The position numbers and the translations under genes were made by a program. Under the pieces are notes generated by a model. The model searched no databases. It was not told where the DNA came from and saw only the letters and a list, made by a program, of their open reading frames with translations. This document shows positions 46,921 to 55,961 of a stretch of 64,000 nt of DNA, piece by piece (positions within the stretch are counted from its first letter, which is position 1; each line of letters starts with the position of its first letter). Origin of the DNA: Pseudomonas paraglycinae. GTDB lineage: Bacteria > Pseudomonadota > Gammaproteobacteria > Pseudomonadales > Pseudomonadaceae. The stretch spans positions 186,001 to 250,000 of the forward strand of contig NZ_BQHR01000003.1 of NCBI RefSeq assembly GCF_021601625.1, in the 5' to 3' direction.

Positions 46921-47955
46921 ATGGATATCACTGAACTGCTGGCCTTCAGCGCCAAACAGGGCGCTTCCGACCTGCACCTGTCGGCCGGTCTGCCGCCGAT
47001 GATCCGCGTGGATGGCGATGTACGGCGGATCAATCTGCCGGCGCTGGATCACAAACAGGTGCACGAGCTGATCTACGACATCATGAACGACACCCAGCGG
47101 GTGGACTTCGAGAAACATCTGGAGACCGACTTTTCCTTCGAAGTCCCCGGCGTGGCGCGCTTTCGGGTCAATGCCTTCAACCAGAACCGGGGCGCCGGGG
47201 CGGTGTTCCGGACCATCCCGTCAAAAGTGCTGACCATGGAAGACCTGGCCATGGGTGACGTCTTTCGCAAGATCACCGATGCGCCGCGCGGGCTGGTACT
47301 GGTTACCGGGCCGACCGGCTCCGGCAAGTCCACGACCCTGGCGGCAATGATCGATTACCTCAACACCCATCGTCATCACCACATCCTGACCATCGAAGAT
47401 CCGATCGAATTCGTCCACGAATCGCGCAAATGCCTGATCAATCAGCGCGAAGTCCATCGCGATACCCGCAGTTTCGCCACCGCATTGCGTTCAGCGCTAC
47501 GCGAAGACCCGGACGTGATCCTGGTGGGCGAGATGCGTGATCTGGAAACCATCCGCCTGGCGCTGACCGCGGCCGAGACCGGGCACTTGGTGTTCGGTAC
47601 CTTGCACACCACGTCGGCAGCCAAGACCATCGACCGGGTGGTGGATGTGTTCCCCGGGGACGAAAAATCCATGGTGCGCTCGATGCTGTCGGAGTCGTTG
47701 CTGGCGGTAGTCTCGCAGACGCTGATCAAGAAGATCGGCGGTGGCCGGGTGGCGGCGCACGAGATCATGCTGGGGACGTCGGCAATCCGTAACCTGATCC
47801 GCGAGGACAAGGTGGCGCAGATGTATTCGGCGATCCAGACCGGCGGGTCGCTGGGGATGCAGACACTCGACATGTGCCTGAAGGATCTGGTGACCAAAGG
47901 CTTGATCAGCCGCGAACATGCGCGGGAGAAGGCGCGCACGCCGGATAACTTTTAG
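46921..47955 (+). CDS. pilT: Type IV pilus retraction ATPase PilT
   Basis: A 344-residue hexameric ATPase that retracts type IV pili for twitching motility. The ATG at 46921 gives the family start (MDITELLAFSAKQGASDLHL). Walker A is GPTGSGKSTTLAAM, the Asp box is ILTIEDPIEF, Walker B is DVILVGEMRDLETI, and the His box is GHLVFGTLHTTSA. The C terminus keeps the AIRNLIREDK block needed for retraction. A terminator follows directly, and no pilU gene is next to it. Confidence 0.97.
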   Translation: MDITELLAFSAKQGASDLHLSAGLPPMIRVDGDVRRINLPALDHKQVHELIYDIMNDTQRVDFEKHLETDFSFEVPGVARFRVNAFNQNRGAGAVFRTIPSKVLTMEDLAMGDVFRKITDAPRGLVLVTGPTGSGKSTTLAAMIDYLNTHRHHHILTIEDPIEFVHESRKCLINQREVHRDTRSFATALRSALREDPDVILVGEMRDLETIRLALTAAETGHLVFGTLHTTSAAKTIDRVVDVFPGDEKSMVRSMLSESLLAVVSQTLIKKIGGGRVAAHEIMLGTSAIRNLIREDKVAQMYSAIQTGGSLGMQTLDMCLKDLVTKGLISREHAREKARTPDNF

Positions 47956-47956
47956 G

Positions 47957-47990
47957 CAAAAAAAACGCAGCCCTTGGGCTGCGTTTTTTT
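47957..47990. terminator. Bidirectional terminator after pilT
   Basis: An 8-base stem (CGCAGCCC with GGGCTGCG) has a 2-base loop and lies between an A run and a T run. It serves pilT and the convergent peptidase gene. Confidence 0.92.
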
Positions 47991-48002
47991 GTACCTGAAC
48001 AA

Positions 48003-48620
48003 TCAGCGCTGAACGACGCGCATCTGCCCCTCTTCTTTCGGCAATACGCGTTTGGCCACCACGTAATGCTTTTCCCAGTACGGCTTGTTCAGTGTGTCGA
48101 TGCTCACCGACTTGCCGCGCCGTGGCGCATGGATGAAACGATCGTTGCCCAGGTAGATGGCAACGTGATTGACCCGACGGCTCTTGATGTTGAAGAAAAT
48201 CAGGTCGCCCGGCTTCAGATCCTTGCGTTCGACTTTCTCGCCGTGACCGCTGGCCATGGCGTTCGAGGTGCGTGGCAGGTCGAACGTGGCGTCGTTGAAC
48301 GCGTATTTCACCAGACCGCTGCAGTCGAAGCCTTTACTCGGGCTGCTGCCGCCCCAACGGTATGGCGTACCGAGGACGTTTACCGCGCGACTGAGGACGT
48401 TACTGCTTTCCTTGGTCGCCATCGGTGGCACCAGCTTGCTGCGGCCGTTGCTGCTCAGCGTGGTGTGTTTGACCTGTTTGCCTTTGTTCGAAGGAGCAGA
48501 GGCATGGGATTTAGGGGTGAAGCCGTTAACGTTTGGAAGACGTTGCTCACGATTGGTGGCGTGGGCGGCCAGTGGCATTAATAGGCAAATGGTTAGCCAT
48601 GTCTTGAAAAATGGACGCAT
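48003..48620 (-). CDS. NlpC/P60 family cell wall peptidase
   Basis: A 205-residue exported C40 peptidase with signal peptide (LTICLLMPLAAHA). The catalytic cysteine is in KGFDCSGLVKYAF, the histidine is in RVNHVAIYLGND, and a third polar residue is in RFIHAPRRGKSV. These enzymes cut the peptide stems of peptidoglycan. A serine- and lysine-rich linker separates the signal peptide from the catalytic domain. Confidence 0.9.
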   Translation of the reverse strand: MRPFFKTWLTICLLMPLAAHATNREQRLPNVNGFTPKSHASAPSNKGKQVKHTTLSSNGRSKLVPPMATKESSNVLSRAVNVLGTPYRWGGSSPSKGFDCSGLVKYAFNDATFDLPRTSNAMASGHGEKVERKDLKPGDLIFFNIKSRRVNHVAIYLGNDRFIHAPRRGKSVSIDTLNKPYWEKHYVVAKRVLPKEEGQMRVVQR

Positions 48621-48869
48621 TAGGCAGGGCTCTTGGTGTGTTAGCGCGCAACTTTATAACAGCTTTTTTGTCACTTCCGAGGCCGTTGGTCGATTCAATC
48701 GGGTGCCAACGGAACCAAATAAGCGGCAAAAAGACGCAATTGTCGGACAGAAGTCCGGTGCTATAAGGCTTTGACGGGACACACGGTAGCATTTGCCATA
48801 CGTCGGCTACCTGTAAAAAAGTCACAAAGAATTAAAGAATATTTATCTATCGCGTGAATCGAGGTCTTA

Positions 48870-49304
48870 ATGAACGGCTATCAGCTGCCCCGTGTGAAGG
48901 AAAAAGACACCCATAGCAAGGTGATCGGCTACCTGTTGTGGATTTTCGGTTTCACAGGCTCACACCGCTTCTATTACGGCAAGCCGGTGACCGGCACGAT
49001 TTGGTTTTTCACCTTCGGATTGCTGGGGATCGGCTGGCTGATCGACGTGTTCCTGATCCCTGCGATGGATCGAGAAGCCGACCTGCGTTTCGTGGCGGGC
49101 CCTATTGAATACAACGTGGCGTGGATTCTGCTGACCTTCCTCGGCGCGTTCGGCGTGCACCGGATGTATCAGGGCAAGTGGATCACAGGTTTGCTGTACC
49201 TGCTGACCGGCGGGTTGTTCTTTCTGGGGGTGCTGTATGACTTCTGGACGCTGAACGATCAGGTGTCGGTGCGTAACGCCGAAGGGCGGGGTGCCTTTCA
49301 GTAA
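48870..49304 (+). CDS. TM2 domain membrane protein
   Basis: A 144-residue protein with two TM2 units, each with a pair of hydrophobic segments and the conserved GxHRFYxGK turn: FGFTGSHRFYYGKPVTGTIW in the first and FGVHRMYQGKWITGLLYLLT in the second. Function unknown. The 249 bases before it hold only AT-rich DNA and the promoters of both divergent genes. Confidence 0.88.
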   Translation: MNGYQLPRVKEKDTHSKVIGYLLWIFGFTGSHRFYYGKPVTGTIWFFTFGLLGIGWLIDVFLIPAMDREADLRFVAGPIEYNVAWILLTFLGAFGVHRMYQGKWITGLLYLLTGGLFFLGVLYDFWTLNDQVSVRNAEGRGAFQ

Positions 49305-49340
49305 GTGATGGCGAGGGAGCTGGCTCCCTCGCCATTTTTG

Positions 49341-50612
49341 TTACGCCTGGTGGCTGATCCGGCCATCCACCAGCGTGTAACGCACCACACCCGGCAGGCT
49401 ATGGCCGAGGAACGGGCAGTTCTCGCCCTTCGACAGCCAGGTTTCGCCGGCAACGGTCGAGGCCTTCGGATCGAACAGCACGATATCCGCCGCGCCGCCC
49501 ACTGCCAGTTTGCCCGCCGGCAGGCGCAGGGCCTCGGCCGGGCCGGCGCTCAGGCGGGCCAGCAGGGTCGGCAGGTCCAGCAGACCGTCCTCCACCAGCG
49601 TCATCGCCAGCGGCAGCAGCAGTTCGATGCTGCTGATGCCCGGCTCGGTCGCGCCGAACGGTGCCAGTTTGGCATCGCGCTCGTGAGGCTGGTGATGGCT
49701 GGAAATCGCCGAGACAACGCCGGACTTCACCGCCTCACGCAGACCGTCGCGGTCGACGCGGGTGCGCAGCGGCGGTTGCACGTGATACAGGCTGCTGAAG
49801 TCGATCAGCGCTTCGTCCGTCAGGATCAATTGATACAGGGCGACATCCGCCGTGACTTTCAAACCACGGGCCTGGGCCTGAGCGATCAGGGCCACGCCGC
49901 GAGCACTGGTCAGCTGGCTGAAGTGCGCGCGCACGCCGGTCTGCTCGACCAGCAGCAGATCCCGGGCCAGCGCCACGGTTTCAGCGGTTTCCGGAATGCC
50001 CGGCAGGCCGAGGAAGCTGGCGGTGGCGCCTTCGTGGGCCAGGCCGCCGTCAGCCAGGTCGTGATCCTGCGAGTTGAAAATCACCGTCAGGTCGAACGTT
50101 GCCGCGTAATCCAGCGCCCGGCACAGGGTGCGGGTGTTGCGGAAGCTTTCCAGGCCGTTGCCGAACGCCACGCAACCGGCGTCGCGCAGGGCAACGAGTT
50201 CTGCAAGCTGCTCGCCATCCAGACCTTTGCTCAGCGCGCCGATCGGGAACACCTTGGTGTTGCCGGCCTCGCGGGCGCGGTCGAGGATCAGTTCGGCCAC
50301 GGCGGAGGTGTCGAGCACCGGTTTGGTTTTCGGCGGGCAGCACAGGCTGGTCACGCCGCCGGCTGCAGCCGCGCGGGTTTCGCTGGCGATGGTGCCTTTG
50401 CGGCTGTAGCCCGGCTCGCGCAGGGCGACGTTCAGGTCTACGAGGCCTGGAGCGGCGACAAGGCCTTGGGCGTCGATGGTTTCGACGGCGGTGAAGCCGG
50501 CCGGTGCAGCGCCGAGGGCGACGATCTTGCAGGCTTCAACGTGAATATCGGTGATTTGATCCAGGCCGCTGCTTGGATCGATGACGCGGGCGCCGAGAAT
50601 GCTGAGCTTCAC
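49341..50612 (-). CDS. pyrC': Inactive dihydroorotase homologue PyrC'
   Basis: A 423-residue dihydroorotase-fold protein that has lost metal binding: the family His-x-His in DxHxHxRxPG is Asn61-Val-Ala63 here ([12 protein letters not shown]). In Pseudomonas this homologue forms a dodecamer with PyrB and is needed for its activity. The start is the GTG at 50612, which overlaps the pyrB stop in GTGA; the longer frame lies inside pyrB. The true dihydroorotase must be encoded elsewhere. Confidence 0.93.
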   Translation of the reverse strand: MKLSILGARVIDPSSGLDQITDIHVEACKIVALGAAPAGFTAVETIDAQGLVAAPGLVDLNVALREPGYSRKGTIASETRAAAAGGVTSLCCPPKTKPVLDTSAVAELILDRAREAGNTKVFPIGALSKGLDGEQLAELVALRDAGCVAFGNGLESFRNTRTLCRALDYAATFDLTVIFNSQDHDLADGGLAHEGATASFLGLPGIPETAETVALARDLLLVEQTGVRAHFSQLTSARGVALIAQAQARGLKVTADVALYQLILTDEALIDFSSLYHVQPPLRTRVDRDGLREAVKSGVVSAISSHHQPHERDAKLAPFGATEPGISSIELLLPLAMTLVEDGLLDLPTLLARLSAGPAEALRLPAGKLAVGGAADIVLFDPKASTVAGETWLSKGENCPFLGHSLPGVVRYTLVDGRISHQA

Positions 50613-51613
50613 TGGGCGTTCTCCTGCTCGAATTGACGTTGCGCCGTTTGCCCGCTCATGGCCATCGACAGCACGGCCATACGGATCGCGATGCCGTAGG
50701 TGACTTGATTGAGAATCACCGAGTGCGGGCCGTCGGCCACCGCCGACTCGATTTCCACACCACGGTTGATCGGCCCCGGGTGCATGACGATGCAATCGGG
50801 CTTGGCGCCGGCCAGGCGCGCGGTGGTCAGGCCGAACAGGCGGTAGAACTCGCCTTCGCTCGGCAGCAGGCCGCCGGTCATGCGCTCACGCTGCAGGCGC
50901 AGCATGATCACCACGTCGACGTCTTTCAGGCCTTCGGTCATGTCGGTGTAGACCTTCACGCCGTATTGCTCGATGCCGATCGGCAGCAGGGTCTTCGGCG
51001 CGATCACGCGGATGTCCGGGCAGCCGAGGGTCTTCAGGGCGAGCATGTTCGAGCGCGCCACCCGCGAGTGCAGGATGTCGCCGACGATGGCCACCGAGAG
51101 GTTCTCGAAACCGCCCTTGTGGCGGCGGATGGTCAGCATGTCGAGCATGCCCTGGGTCGGGTGCGCGTGCCGGCCGTCGCCGCCGTTGATGATCGCCACT
51201 TGCGGGCAGACATGCTCGGCGATGAAGTGCGCCGCGCCCGAGTCGCCATGGCGCACGACGAACATGTCGGCGGCCATGGCTTCCAGATTGCGCAGGGTGT
51301 CGAGCAGGGTTTCACCCTTGCTGGCCGACGAGGTCGACACGTTCAGGGTGATCACGTCCGCCGACAGCCGCTGGGCCGCCAGTTCGAAGGTGGTGCGGGT
51401 GCGGGTCGAGTTTTCGAAGAACACGTTGCACACGGTCTTGCCGCGCAGCAACGGGACCTTCTTCACGGCCCGGGCGCCGACTTCGAGGAACGAGTCGGCG
51501 GTGTCGAGGATTTCCGTCAGCAACTCGCGGCGCAGGCCGTCGAGCGAGAGGAAGTGGCGCAGCTGGCCCTGATCATTGAGCTGCAGCGGGCGCTTGGTAT
51601 CTAGAGGCGTCAT
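50609..51613 (-). CDS. pyrB: Aspartate carbamoyltransferase catalytic subunit
   Basis: A 334-residue enzyme that makes carbamoyl-aspartate in pyrimidine synthesis. The ATG at 51613 gives the family N terminus ([20 protein letters not shown]); a TTG 18 bases earlier is the alternative. Carbamoyl-phosphate residues lie in [13 protein letters not shown], the 80s-type loop is [14 protein letters not shown], and the aspartate site is in LRLQRERM. No separate regulatory subunit is present, as in other pseudomonads; pyrC' is next. Confidence 0.97.
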   Translation of the reverse strand: MTPLDTKRPLQLNDQGQLRHFLSLDGLRRELLTEILDTADSFLEVGARAVKKVPLLRGKTVCNVFFENSTRTRTTFELAAQRLSADVITLNVSTSSASKGETLLDTLRNLEAMAADMFVVRHGDSGAAHFIAEHVCPQVAIINGGDGRHAHPTQGMLDMLTIRRHKGGFENLSVAIVGDILHSRVARSNMLALKTLGCPDIRVIAPKTLLPIGIEQYGVKVYTDMTEGLKDVDVVIMLRLQRERMTGGLLPSEGEFYRLFGLTTARLAGAKPDCIVMHPGPINRGVEIESAVADGPHSVILNQVTYGIAIRMAVLSMAMSGQTAQRQFEQENAQ

Positions 51614-51640
51614 CGCGAGGGGGACTCTCAATAGGGCGGA

Positions 51641-52144
51641 TTAAAGGGCAAGGTCTTGCAGTTCGAGGGCCAGCTCCGGCCCGGACAGCTTGACCCGCTC
51701 GTGGGCGGCCAGCGACAGGGTCGCGCCGACCACGTTCGGGCGGATCGGCAATTCGCCGGCGTCCAGGTCCAGCAGGCAGACCAGCGTCACGCTGGCCGGG
51801 CGGCCGTAGTCGAACAGTTCGTTCATGGCGGCGCGGATGGTCCGGCCGCTCATCAGTACGTCGTCGATCAGCACCAGATGCTGGCCTTCGATTTCGAAGG
51901 GCAGGGCGGACGGGCGCACCTGCGGGTGCAGGCCGTTCTGGCTGAAGTCGTCGCGGTAGAAGGAAACATCCAGCGTGCCCAATGGCGCGTCGCTGCCCAG
52001 CTCTTTGAGCAGGGCCTGGGCGACCCAGACGCCGCCGGTGCGGATGCCGATGTAACGCGGTTCGCTGATATCACGCTGGGCAAGGTGCGCCTTGAGGCGG
52101 GTCGCCATCTGGCTGATCAGATCGGCAGGATTGGGCAGGCTCAT
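51641..52144 (-). CDS. pyrR: PyrR: uracil phosphoribosyltransferase and pyr regulator
   Basis: A 167-residue phosphoribosyltransferase-fold protein. The PRPP-binding motif is [17 protein letters not shown], and the N-terminal [13 protein letters not shown] holds the flexible loop. PyrR can act as a regulator of the pyr genes and as a weak uracil phosphoribosyltransferase. It lies between ruvX and pyrB, with a hairpin-rich leader just upstream. Confidence 0.94.
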   Translation of the reverse strand: MSLPNPADLISQMATRLKAHLAQRDISEPRYIGIRTGGVWVAQALLKELGSDAPLGTLDVSFYRDDFSQNGLHPQVRPSALPFEIEGQHLVLIDDVLMSGRTIRAAMNELFDYGRPASVTLVCLLDLDAGELPIRPNVVGATLSLAAHERVKLSGPELALELQDLAL

Positions 52145-52167
52145 GGTTGCTCCTTCTTGGGGTCGAG

Positions 52168-52185
52168 CCGGTTCTCGCGAACCGG
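52168..52185 (-). promoter_or_regulatory. Hairpin in the pyrR leader
   Basis: Perfect 7-base arms CCGGTTC and GAACCGG around a 4-base loop lie 24-41 bases upstream of pyrR and could fold in the message just after the terminator-like hairpin at 52205. It may take part in control of pyrRBC'. Confidence 0.45.
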
Positions 52186-52204
52186 AGCTCGGGTTGTAAC
52201 CAAA

Positions 52205-52224
52205 AGAAAAGCGCCGTAGCGCTT
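52205..52224 (-). terminator. Terminator-like hairpin between ruvX and pyrR
   Basis: Arms AAGCGC and GCGCTT with a 4-base loop precede TTTTCTTTT on the minus strand. The stem begins 2 bases after the ruvX stop. It could end the algH-ruvX transcript or act as an attenuator for pyrRBC'. Confidence 0.55.
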
Positions 52225-52225
52225 G

Positions 52226-52663
52226 TCAGGATTCAAATAGTGCGGTGTTTTCGTCGAGCCAGCCTTGCAGCAGCAGGGCGGCGGCGATGGCGTCCACCGG
52301 GTTGTCGCGGTAGCTGCCTTTCTGCCCACCGCGCACCAGTCGCTCGCCCTTGGCTTCGAAGGTCGTCAGGCGTTCGTCGTGGGTATAGAAAGGCAGGTTG
52401 AAGCGGCCGTTGAGGCGGCGGGCGAATTTCTCGGCGCGGGCGCACATCTCGCTGGGCGTACCGTCCATGTTCAGCGGCAGGCCGACCACCACGGCGTCGG
52501 GCTTCCATTCCTTTATCAGGGCTTCGACCTGATTCCAGTCCGGCACACCGTTTTGCGCCTTCAAGGTGCACAGTTCGCGGGCCTGGCCGGTAATCACCTG
52601 GCCGACCGCCACGCCGATCTGTTTGGTGCCGTAGTCGAAGCCGAGGATCAGGCGCAGGGCCAT
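52226..52663 (-). CDS. ruvX: Holliday junction resolvase-like protein RuvX (YqgF)
   Basis: A 145-residue RNase H-fold nuclease of the YqgF family, implicated in 16S rRNA processing and junction resolution. The first catalytic aspartate is in LILGFDYGTKQIGVAVG, the middle has VVVGLPLNMDGTPSEM, and the late acidic residue is in VDAIAAALLLQGWLDE. It overlaps algH by one base. Confidence 0.95.
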   Translation of the reverse strand: MALRLILGFDYGTKQIGVAVGQVITGQARELCTLKAQNGVPDWNQVEALIKEWKPDAVVVGLPLNMDGTPSEMCARAEKFARRLNGRFNLPFYTHDERLTTFEAKGERLVRGGQKGSYRDNPVDAIAAALLLQGWLDENTALFES

Positions 52664-53235
52664 CAGGCGTGTCCTGCCTGGCTGGTCAGCAGGCTGAGGT
52701 TGATTCCCAGGTGCTTGGCCGCCGCTTCCAGGCGCAGTTCACTGCTGGTGTTGAACAGGATGTCGGCGTCGTACGGGCAGGTCAGCCAGGCGTTGTCGGC
52801 CAGTTCGGCCTCCAGCTGACCGGCTTCCCAACCGGCATAACCGAGGGTGATGACGCTTTTGGCCGGGCCCACGCCGTCGGCGATGGCGAACAGCACATCC
52901 TGCGAGGTGGACAGGGCCAGATCGCCCTCCAGCTCAACGGTAGCCTGGAACGTCTTGCCCGCCGGGTGCAGGACAAAACCGCGATCGGTCTGCACCGGGC
53001 CGCCGATGAAGATCGGCACATGCTGGCACAGCGCCGGCGGATCGATGTCCGGGCGCAGTTGTTCGAGGATGTCGGCCAGATTCAGCTCTTGCGGTCGGTT
53101 GACCACCAGCCCCATGGCGCCATTGGCCGTGTGCTCGACGATGTAGGTCAAGGTGTGGGCAAAGTTCGGGTCGGCCATGTGTGGCATGGCGATCAGGAAG
53201 TGATGCTTGAGGTAGCTGGGGCTGACGTTTTTCAT
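52663..53235 (-). CDS. algH: AlgH/YqgE (UPF0301) family protein
   Basis: A 190-residue protein of the YqgE/AlgH family. The start at 53235 gives the known N terminus (MKNVSPSYLKHHFLIAMPHM); an upstream GTG or ATG would add a poorly conserved 12 residues. The block GAMGLVVNRPQELNLADIL and the late GYAGWEAGQLEAELADNAWL are present. AlgH was linked to alginate regulation in P. aeruginosa, but its biochemical role is unknown. It leads the algH-ruvX pair. Confidence 0.93.
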   Translation of the reverse strand: MKNVSPSYLKHHFLIAMPHMADPNFAHTLTYIVEHTANGAMGLVVNRPQELNLADILEQLRPDIDPPALCQHVPIFIGGPVQTDRGFVLHPAGKTFQATVELEGDLALSTSQDVLFAIADGVGPAKSVITLGYAGWEAGQLEAELADNAWLTCPYDADILFNTSSELRLEAAAKHLGINLSLLTSQAGHA

Positions 53236-53294
53236 GTGCGCTAGTGTGGCGTTCGGGGGGCGAACTGACAAGCTGGAGCGGGCAAAAGATCGAC

Positions 53295-54194
53295 TCAGTT
53301 ACTGGACAACCGGTCGCCCCGGGCGAATTTCCAGGTGCGGATGATTTCCAGACGGTCGATGTCCGACAGGTCCCCGGTAAACGGTGCAAACGGTGCCGCC
53401 AGACGCACGATCCGCTGCGCCGCCTGATCCAGCAGTGGCTGGCCGGAAGACTCCAGCACCAGCACTTCATACAGCGAGCCGTCGCGGTTGATCGACACCA
53501 TCAGGCGCAGATTGCCGTAGATCTGCTTGCGCCGGGCTTCGTCGGGGTAATTGAGGTTGCCGATGCGCTCGACCTTCTTGCGCCACTCGTCCTTGTACCA
53601 GGCGCCCTTGTCGCGCATGGTCGAGGCGGCGCTGAGGCGGTGGATACGCGGGCGCTTGGCGTACAGCTGTTGTTCGTTGGCCAGTTCGGCTTCAAGGCTG
53701 GCGATGTCGCTGGAGAGCTGCGAACTGTCGAAGGTCGGGGCGTCGACCGTCGGTTTGGTCTCGGTCCTGGCTTCTTCTTTCTTGGTCGGCGCCTTTTTCG
53801 GTTTCGGCGCGACGGTGGTCACGGCCGCCTTGGGCGCGGCTTCCTGCACCTCCGGCTTGGCGGCCGGTGGCGGGGTGACTTTCTTGACTTCGTTTGCCTG
53901 AAACGGCGCGACCTCGGTGGTCTTGGGGATCGCCTTCTTGTCGAGGGTGCCGCTGCCTTCCTGGTTTTCCTGGGCGAGGAAATCGGCCTTCGCCGGCTTC
54001 TTTTCGCTCTTGAAGGTAGCGAGGGTGATTTCCAGGGTTTTGCTGATCTGCTTGGGCTCGACCATGGTGAAACCCACGCCGAGCAGCAGCGCCAAATGGA
54101 TCAGCGCCGCGAGAAACAGGGTAAATCCGAGGCGATCGACCGGGCGCACGCCTTTATGGGCGAGTTCAGCGGGCAGATCGGACGGAAGTGTCAT
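53295..54194 (-). CDS. tonB: TonB-family energy transducer
   Basis: A 299-residue TonB-like protein. A membrane anchor lies at residues 22-45, followed by a Lys/Pro/Ala/Glu-rich spacer and a C-terminal domain with GNLRLMVSINRDGSLYEVLV and the late RTWKFARGDRLSS. It sits by gshB and pilG as tonB3 does in P. aeruginosa, where that gene affects pilus-driven motility. The start codon lies directly after a long inverted repeat and has no clear ribosome binding site. Confidence 0.88.
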   Translation of the reverse strand: MTLPSDLPAELAHKGVRPVDRLGFTLFLAALIHLALLLGVGFTMVEPKQISKTLEITLATFKSEKKPAKADFLAQENQEGSGTLDKKAIPKTTEVAPFQANEVKKVTPPPAAKPEVQEAAPKAAVTTVAPKPKKAPTKKEEARTETKPTVDAPTFDSSQLSSDIASLEAELANEQQLYAKRPRIHRLSAASTMRDKGAWYKDEWRKKVERIGNLNYPDEARRKQIYGNLRLMVSINRDGSLYEVLVLESSGQPLLDQAAQRIVRLAAPFAPFTGDLSDIDRLEIIRTWKFARGDRLSSN

Positions 54195-54199
54195 TCGAG

Positions 54200-54254
54200 A
54201 AAAACCAACATCGCGTTTTTACGGGCTCGGCATGATAACGCAATGTTGGTTTTT
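54200..54254. repeat. Long inverted repeat between gshB and tonB
   Basis: Arms AAAAACCAACAT and ATGTTGGTTTTT match over 12 bases, and the pairing continues inward with GCGTT and AACGC after one mismatch. Either strand ends in a T run, so it is a strong terminator shape, on the minus strand for gshB. It stops only 5 bases before the tonB ATG and would cover its ribosome binding region. Confidence 0.85.
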
Positions 54255-54300
54255 AGCTGCAAGCTTGAAGTCTCAAGCGACAAGCTGCACACCACTGGCT

Positions 54301-55272
54301 TTAAGCTTGCGGCTTGCGGCTCGACGCTTGCAGCTTGCCTTCGATCGCATCCATCAGCATCCCGCCGATGTCGGTGCCGAAGGCATTGTCGATTTCGCGG
54401 ATGCAGGTCGGGCTGGTGACGTTGATTTCGGTCAGGTGCTCGCCGATCACGTCCAGGCCGACGAACAGCAGGCCCTTCGCGCGCAAGGTCGGGCCGACCT
54501 GAGCGGCGATCCAGCGATCCTTGTCGGTCAGCGGACGGGCTTCGCCACGACCGCCAGCCGCGAGGTTGCCACGGGTTTCGCCCTGGGCCGGAATCCGCGC
54601 CAGGCAGTAATCCACCGGCTCGCCGTCGATCATCAGGATGCGCTTGTCACCGTCCTTGATCGCCGGCAGGTAGGCCTGGCCCATGATCTGCTGGGCGCCG
54701 ATTGCGGTCAGGGTTTCCAGGATAACCGACAGGTTCGGGTCGCCGGCGCGGTGACGGAAGATCGAGGTGCCGCCCATGCCGTCCAGCGGCTTGAGGATCA
54801 CGTCGCCATGTTTGGCGGCGAATTCACGCAGCACGTCGGCGCGGCGGCTGACCACGGTCGGCGGCGTGCACTGCGGGAACAGGGTGGCGAACAGTTTTTC
54901 GTTGCAGTCGCGCAGGCTCTGCGGCTTGTTGACCACCAGCACCCCGGCGGCTTCGGCCTGTTCGAGCAGGTAGGTGGAGTAGACGAACTCCATGTCGAAC
55001 GGCGGATCCTTGCGCATCAGGATCACGTTCAGGTCGCTCAGCAGCGAATCCTGTTCGGCCCCCAGTTCGAACCATTTTTCCGGGTTGGCGAAGACTTTCA
55101 GCGGATTCATCCGCGCCCGTGCCTGGCCTTCACCCTGATAAAGGTCTTTCTGTTCCATATAGAACAGTTCCCAGCCGCGCTTTTGCGCCGCCAGCAGCAT
55201 GGCCAGCGAGCTATCCTTTTTATAGGAAATGCTGGCGATAGGGTCCATGACAATCCCGACGCGAACGCTCAT
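54301..55272 (-). CDS. gshB: Glutathione synthetase
   Basis: A 323-residue ATP-grasp enzyme that adds glycine to gamma-glutamylcysteine. The N terminus is MSVRVGIVMDPIASISYKKD, the ATP-binding part has DVILKPLDGMGGTSIFRH, and the late block is GLDVIGEHLTEINVTSPTCI. It is divergent from pilG. Tandem AGCTTGC-type repeats follow its stop codon at about 54255-54340 and partly overlap the end of the gene. Confidence 0.96.
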   Translation of the reverse strand: MSVRVGIVMDPIASISYKKDSSLAMLLAAQKRGWELFYMEQKDLYQGEGQARARMNPLKVFANPEKWFELGAEQDSLLSDLNVILMRKDPPFDMEFVYSTYLLEQAEAAGVLVVNKPQSLRDCNEKLFATLFPQCTPPTVVSRRADVLREFAAKHGDVILKPLDGMGGTSIFRHRAGDPNLSVILETLTAIGAQQIMGQAYLPAIKDGDKRILMIDGEPVDYCLARIPAQGETRGNLAAGGRGEARPLTDKDRWIAAQVGPTLRAKGLLFVGLDVIGEHLTEINVTSPTCIREIDNAFGTDIGGMLMDAIEGKLQASSRKPQA

Positions 55273-55496
55273 TGGGTTTTCCTCGAAAATTGGCTACCGG
55301 ATCGGTATGAAAAAAGTGCCGCCAGAGTGGCGCCGGGCGGGTTTTCGGTCAAGGAAAAACCCGTCGATAGATTGCGTCTGGAGACTGTGCTAAAAAGGCT
55401 CCCAGCCGCGCTGGCCCTTGAGCATCAAGGGTTTCCAGCCATCAGTCATCGCAAAACGGACAAATTGATTCGCAAAGGCGACGGTAGAGCCCCCTT

Positions 55497-55901
55497 ATGG
55501 AACAGCAGTCCAGCGCCTTGAAGGTCATGGTGATCGACGACTCGAAAACGATTCGTCGCACCGCCGAGACCCTGTTGAAAAATGCAGGGTGCGAAGTCAT
55601 CACCGCGATCGACGGTTTTGACGCCCTGGCGAAGATCGCCGACCACCACCCCGGGATCATCTTTGTCGACATCATGATGCCGCGTCTGGATGGTTATCAG
55701 ACCTGCGCTTTAATCAAGAACAACAATGCGTTCAAGGGCACGCCGGTGATCATGCTGTCGTCCCGGGACGGGCTGTTCGACAAGGCCAAGGGGCGGATTG
55801 TCGGTTCCGATCAATTTTTGACCAAGCCTTTCAGCAAGGAAGAACTGCTCGACGCGATTTCGGCCCATGTTCCGGGCTTCGCTGCCGCTTTGCCGCAGTA
55901 A
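55497..55901 (+). CDS. pilG: Response regulator PilG
   Basis: A 134-residue single-domain response regulator of the Pil-Chp system, controlling pilus extension. The phosphoacceptor aspartate is in IIFVDIMMPRLDGYQ, the acidic pair in VMVIDDSKTIRRTAE, and the signalling Thr/Ser and Lys in VIMLSSRDGLFD and FLTKPFSKEEL. The 224 bases upstream hold the divergent promoters of this operon and gshB. Confidence 0.96.
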   Translation: MEQQSSALKVMVIDDSKTIRRTAETLLKNAGCEVITAIDGFDALAKIADHHPGIIFVDIMMPRLDGYQTCALIKNNNAFKGTPVIMLSSRDGLFDKAKGRIVGSDQFLTKPFSKEELLDAISAHVPGFAAALPQ

Positions 55902-55961
55902 GACACGCACAGAGACGCTCGGCCAGCGGGCCCGGTGTCGACAAGAAAAATGGGGAAGACC

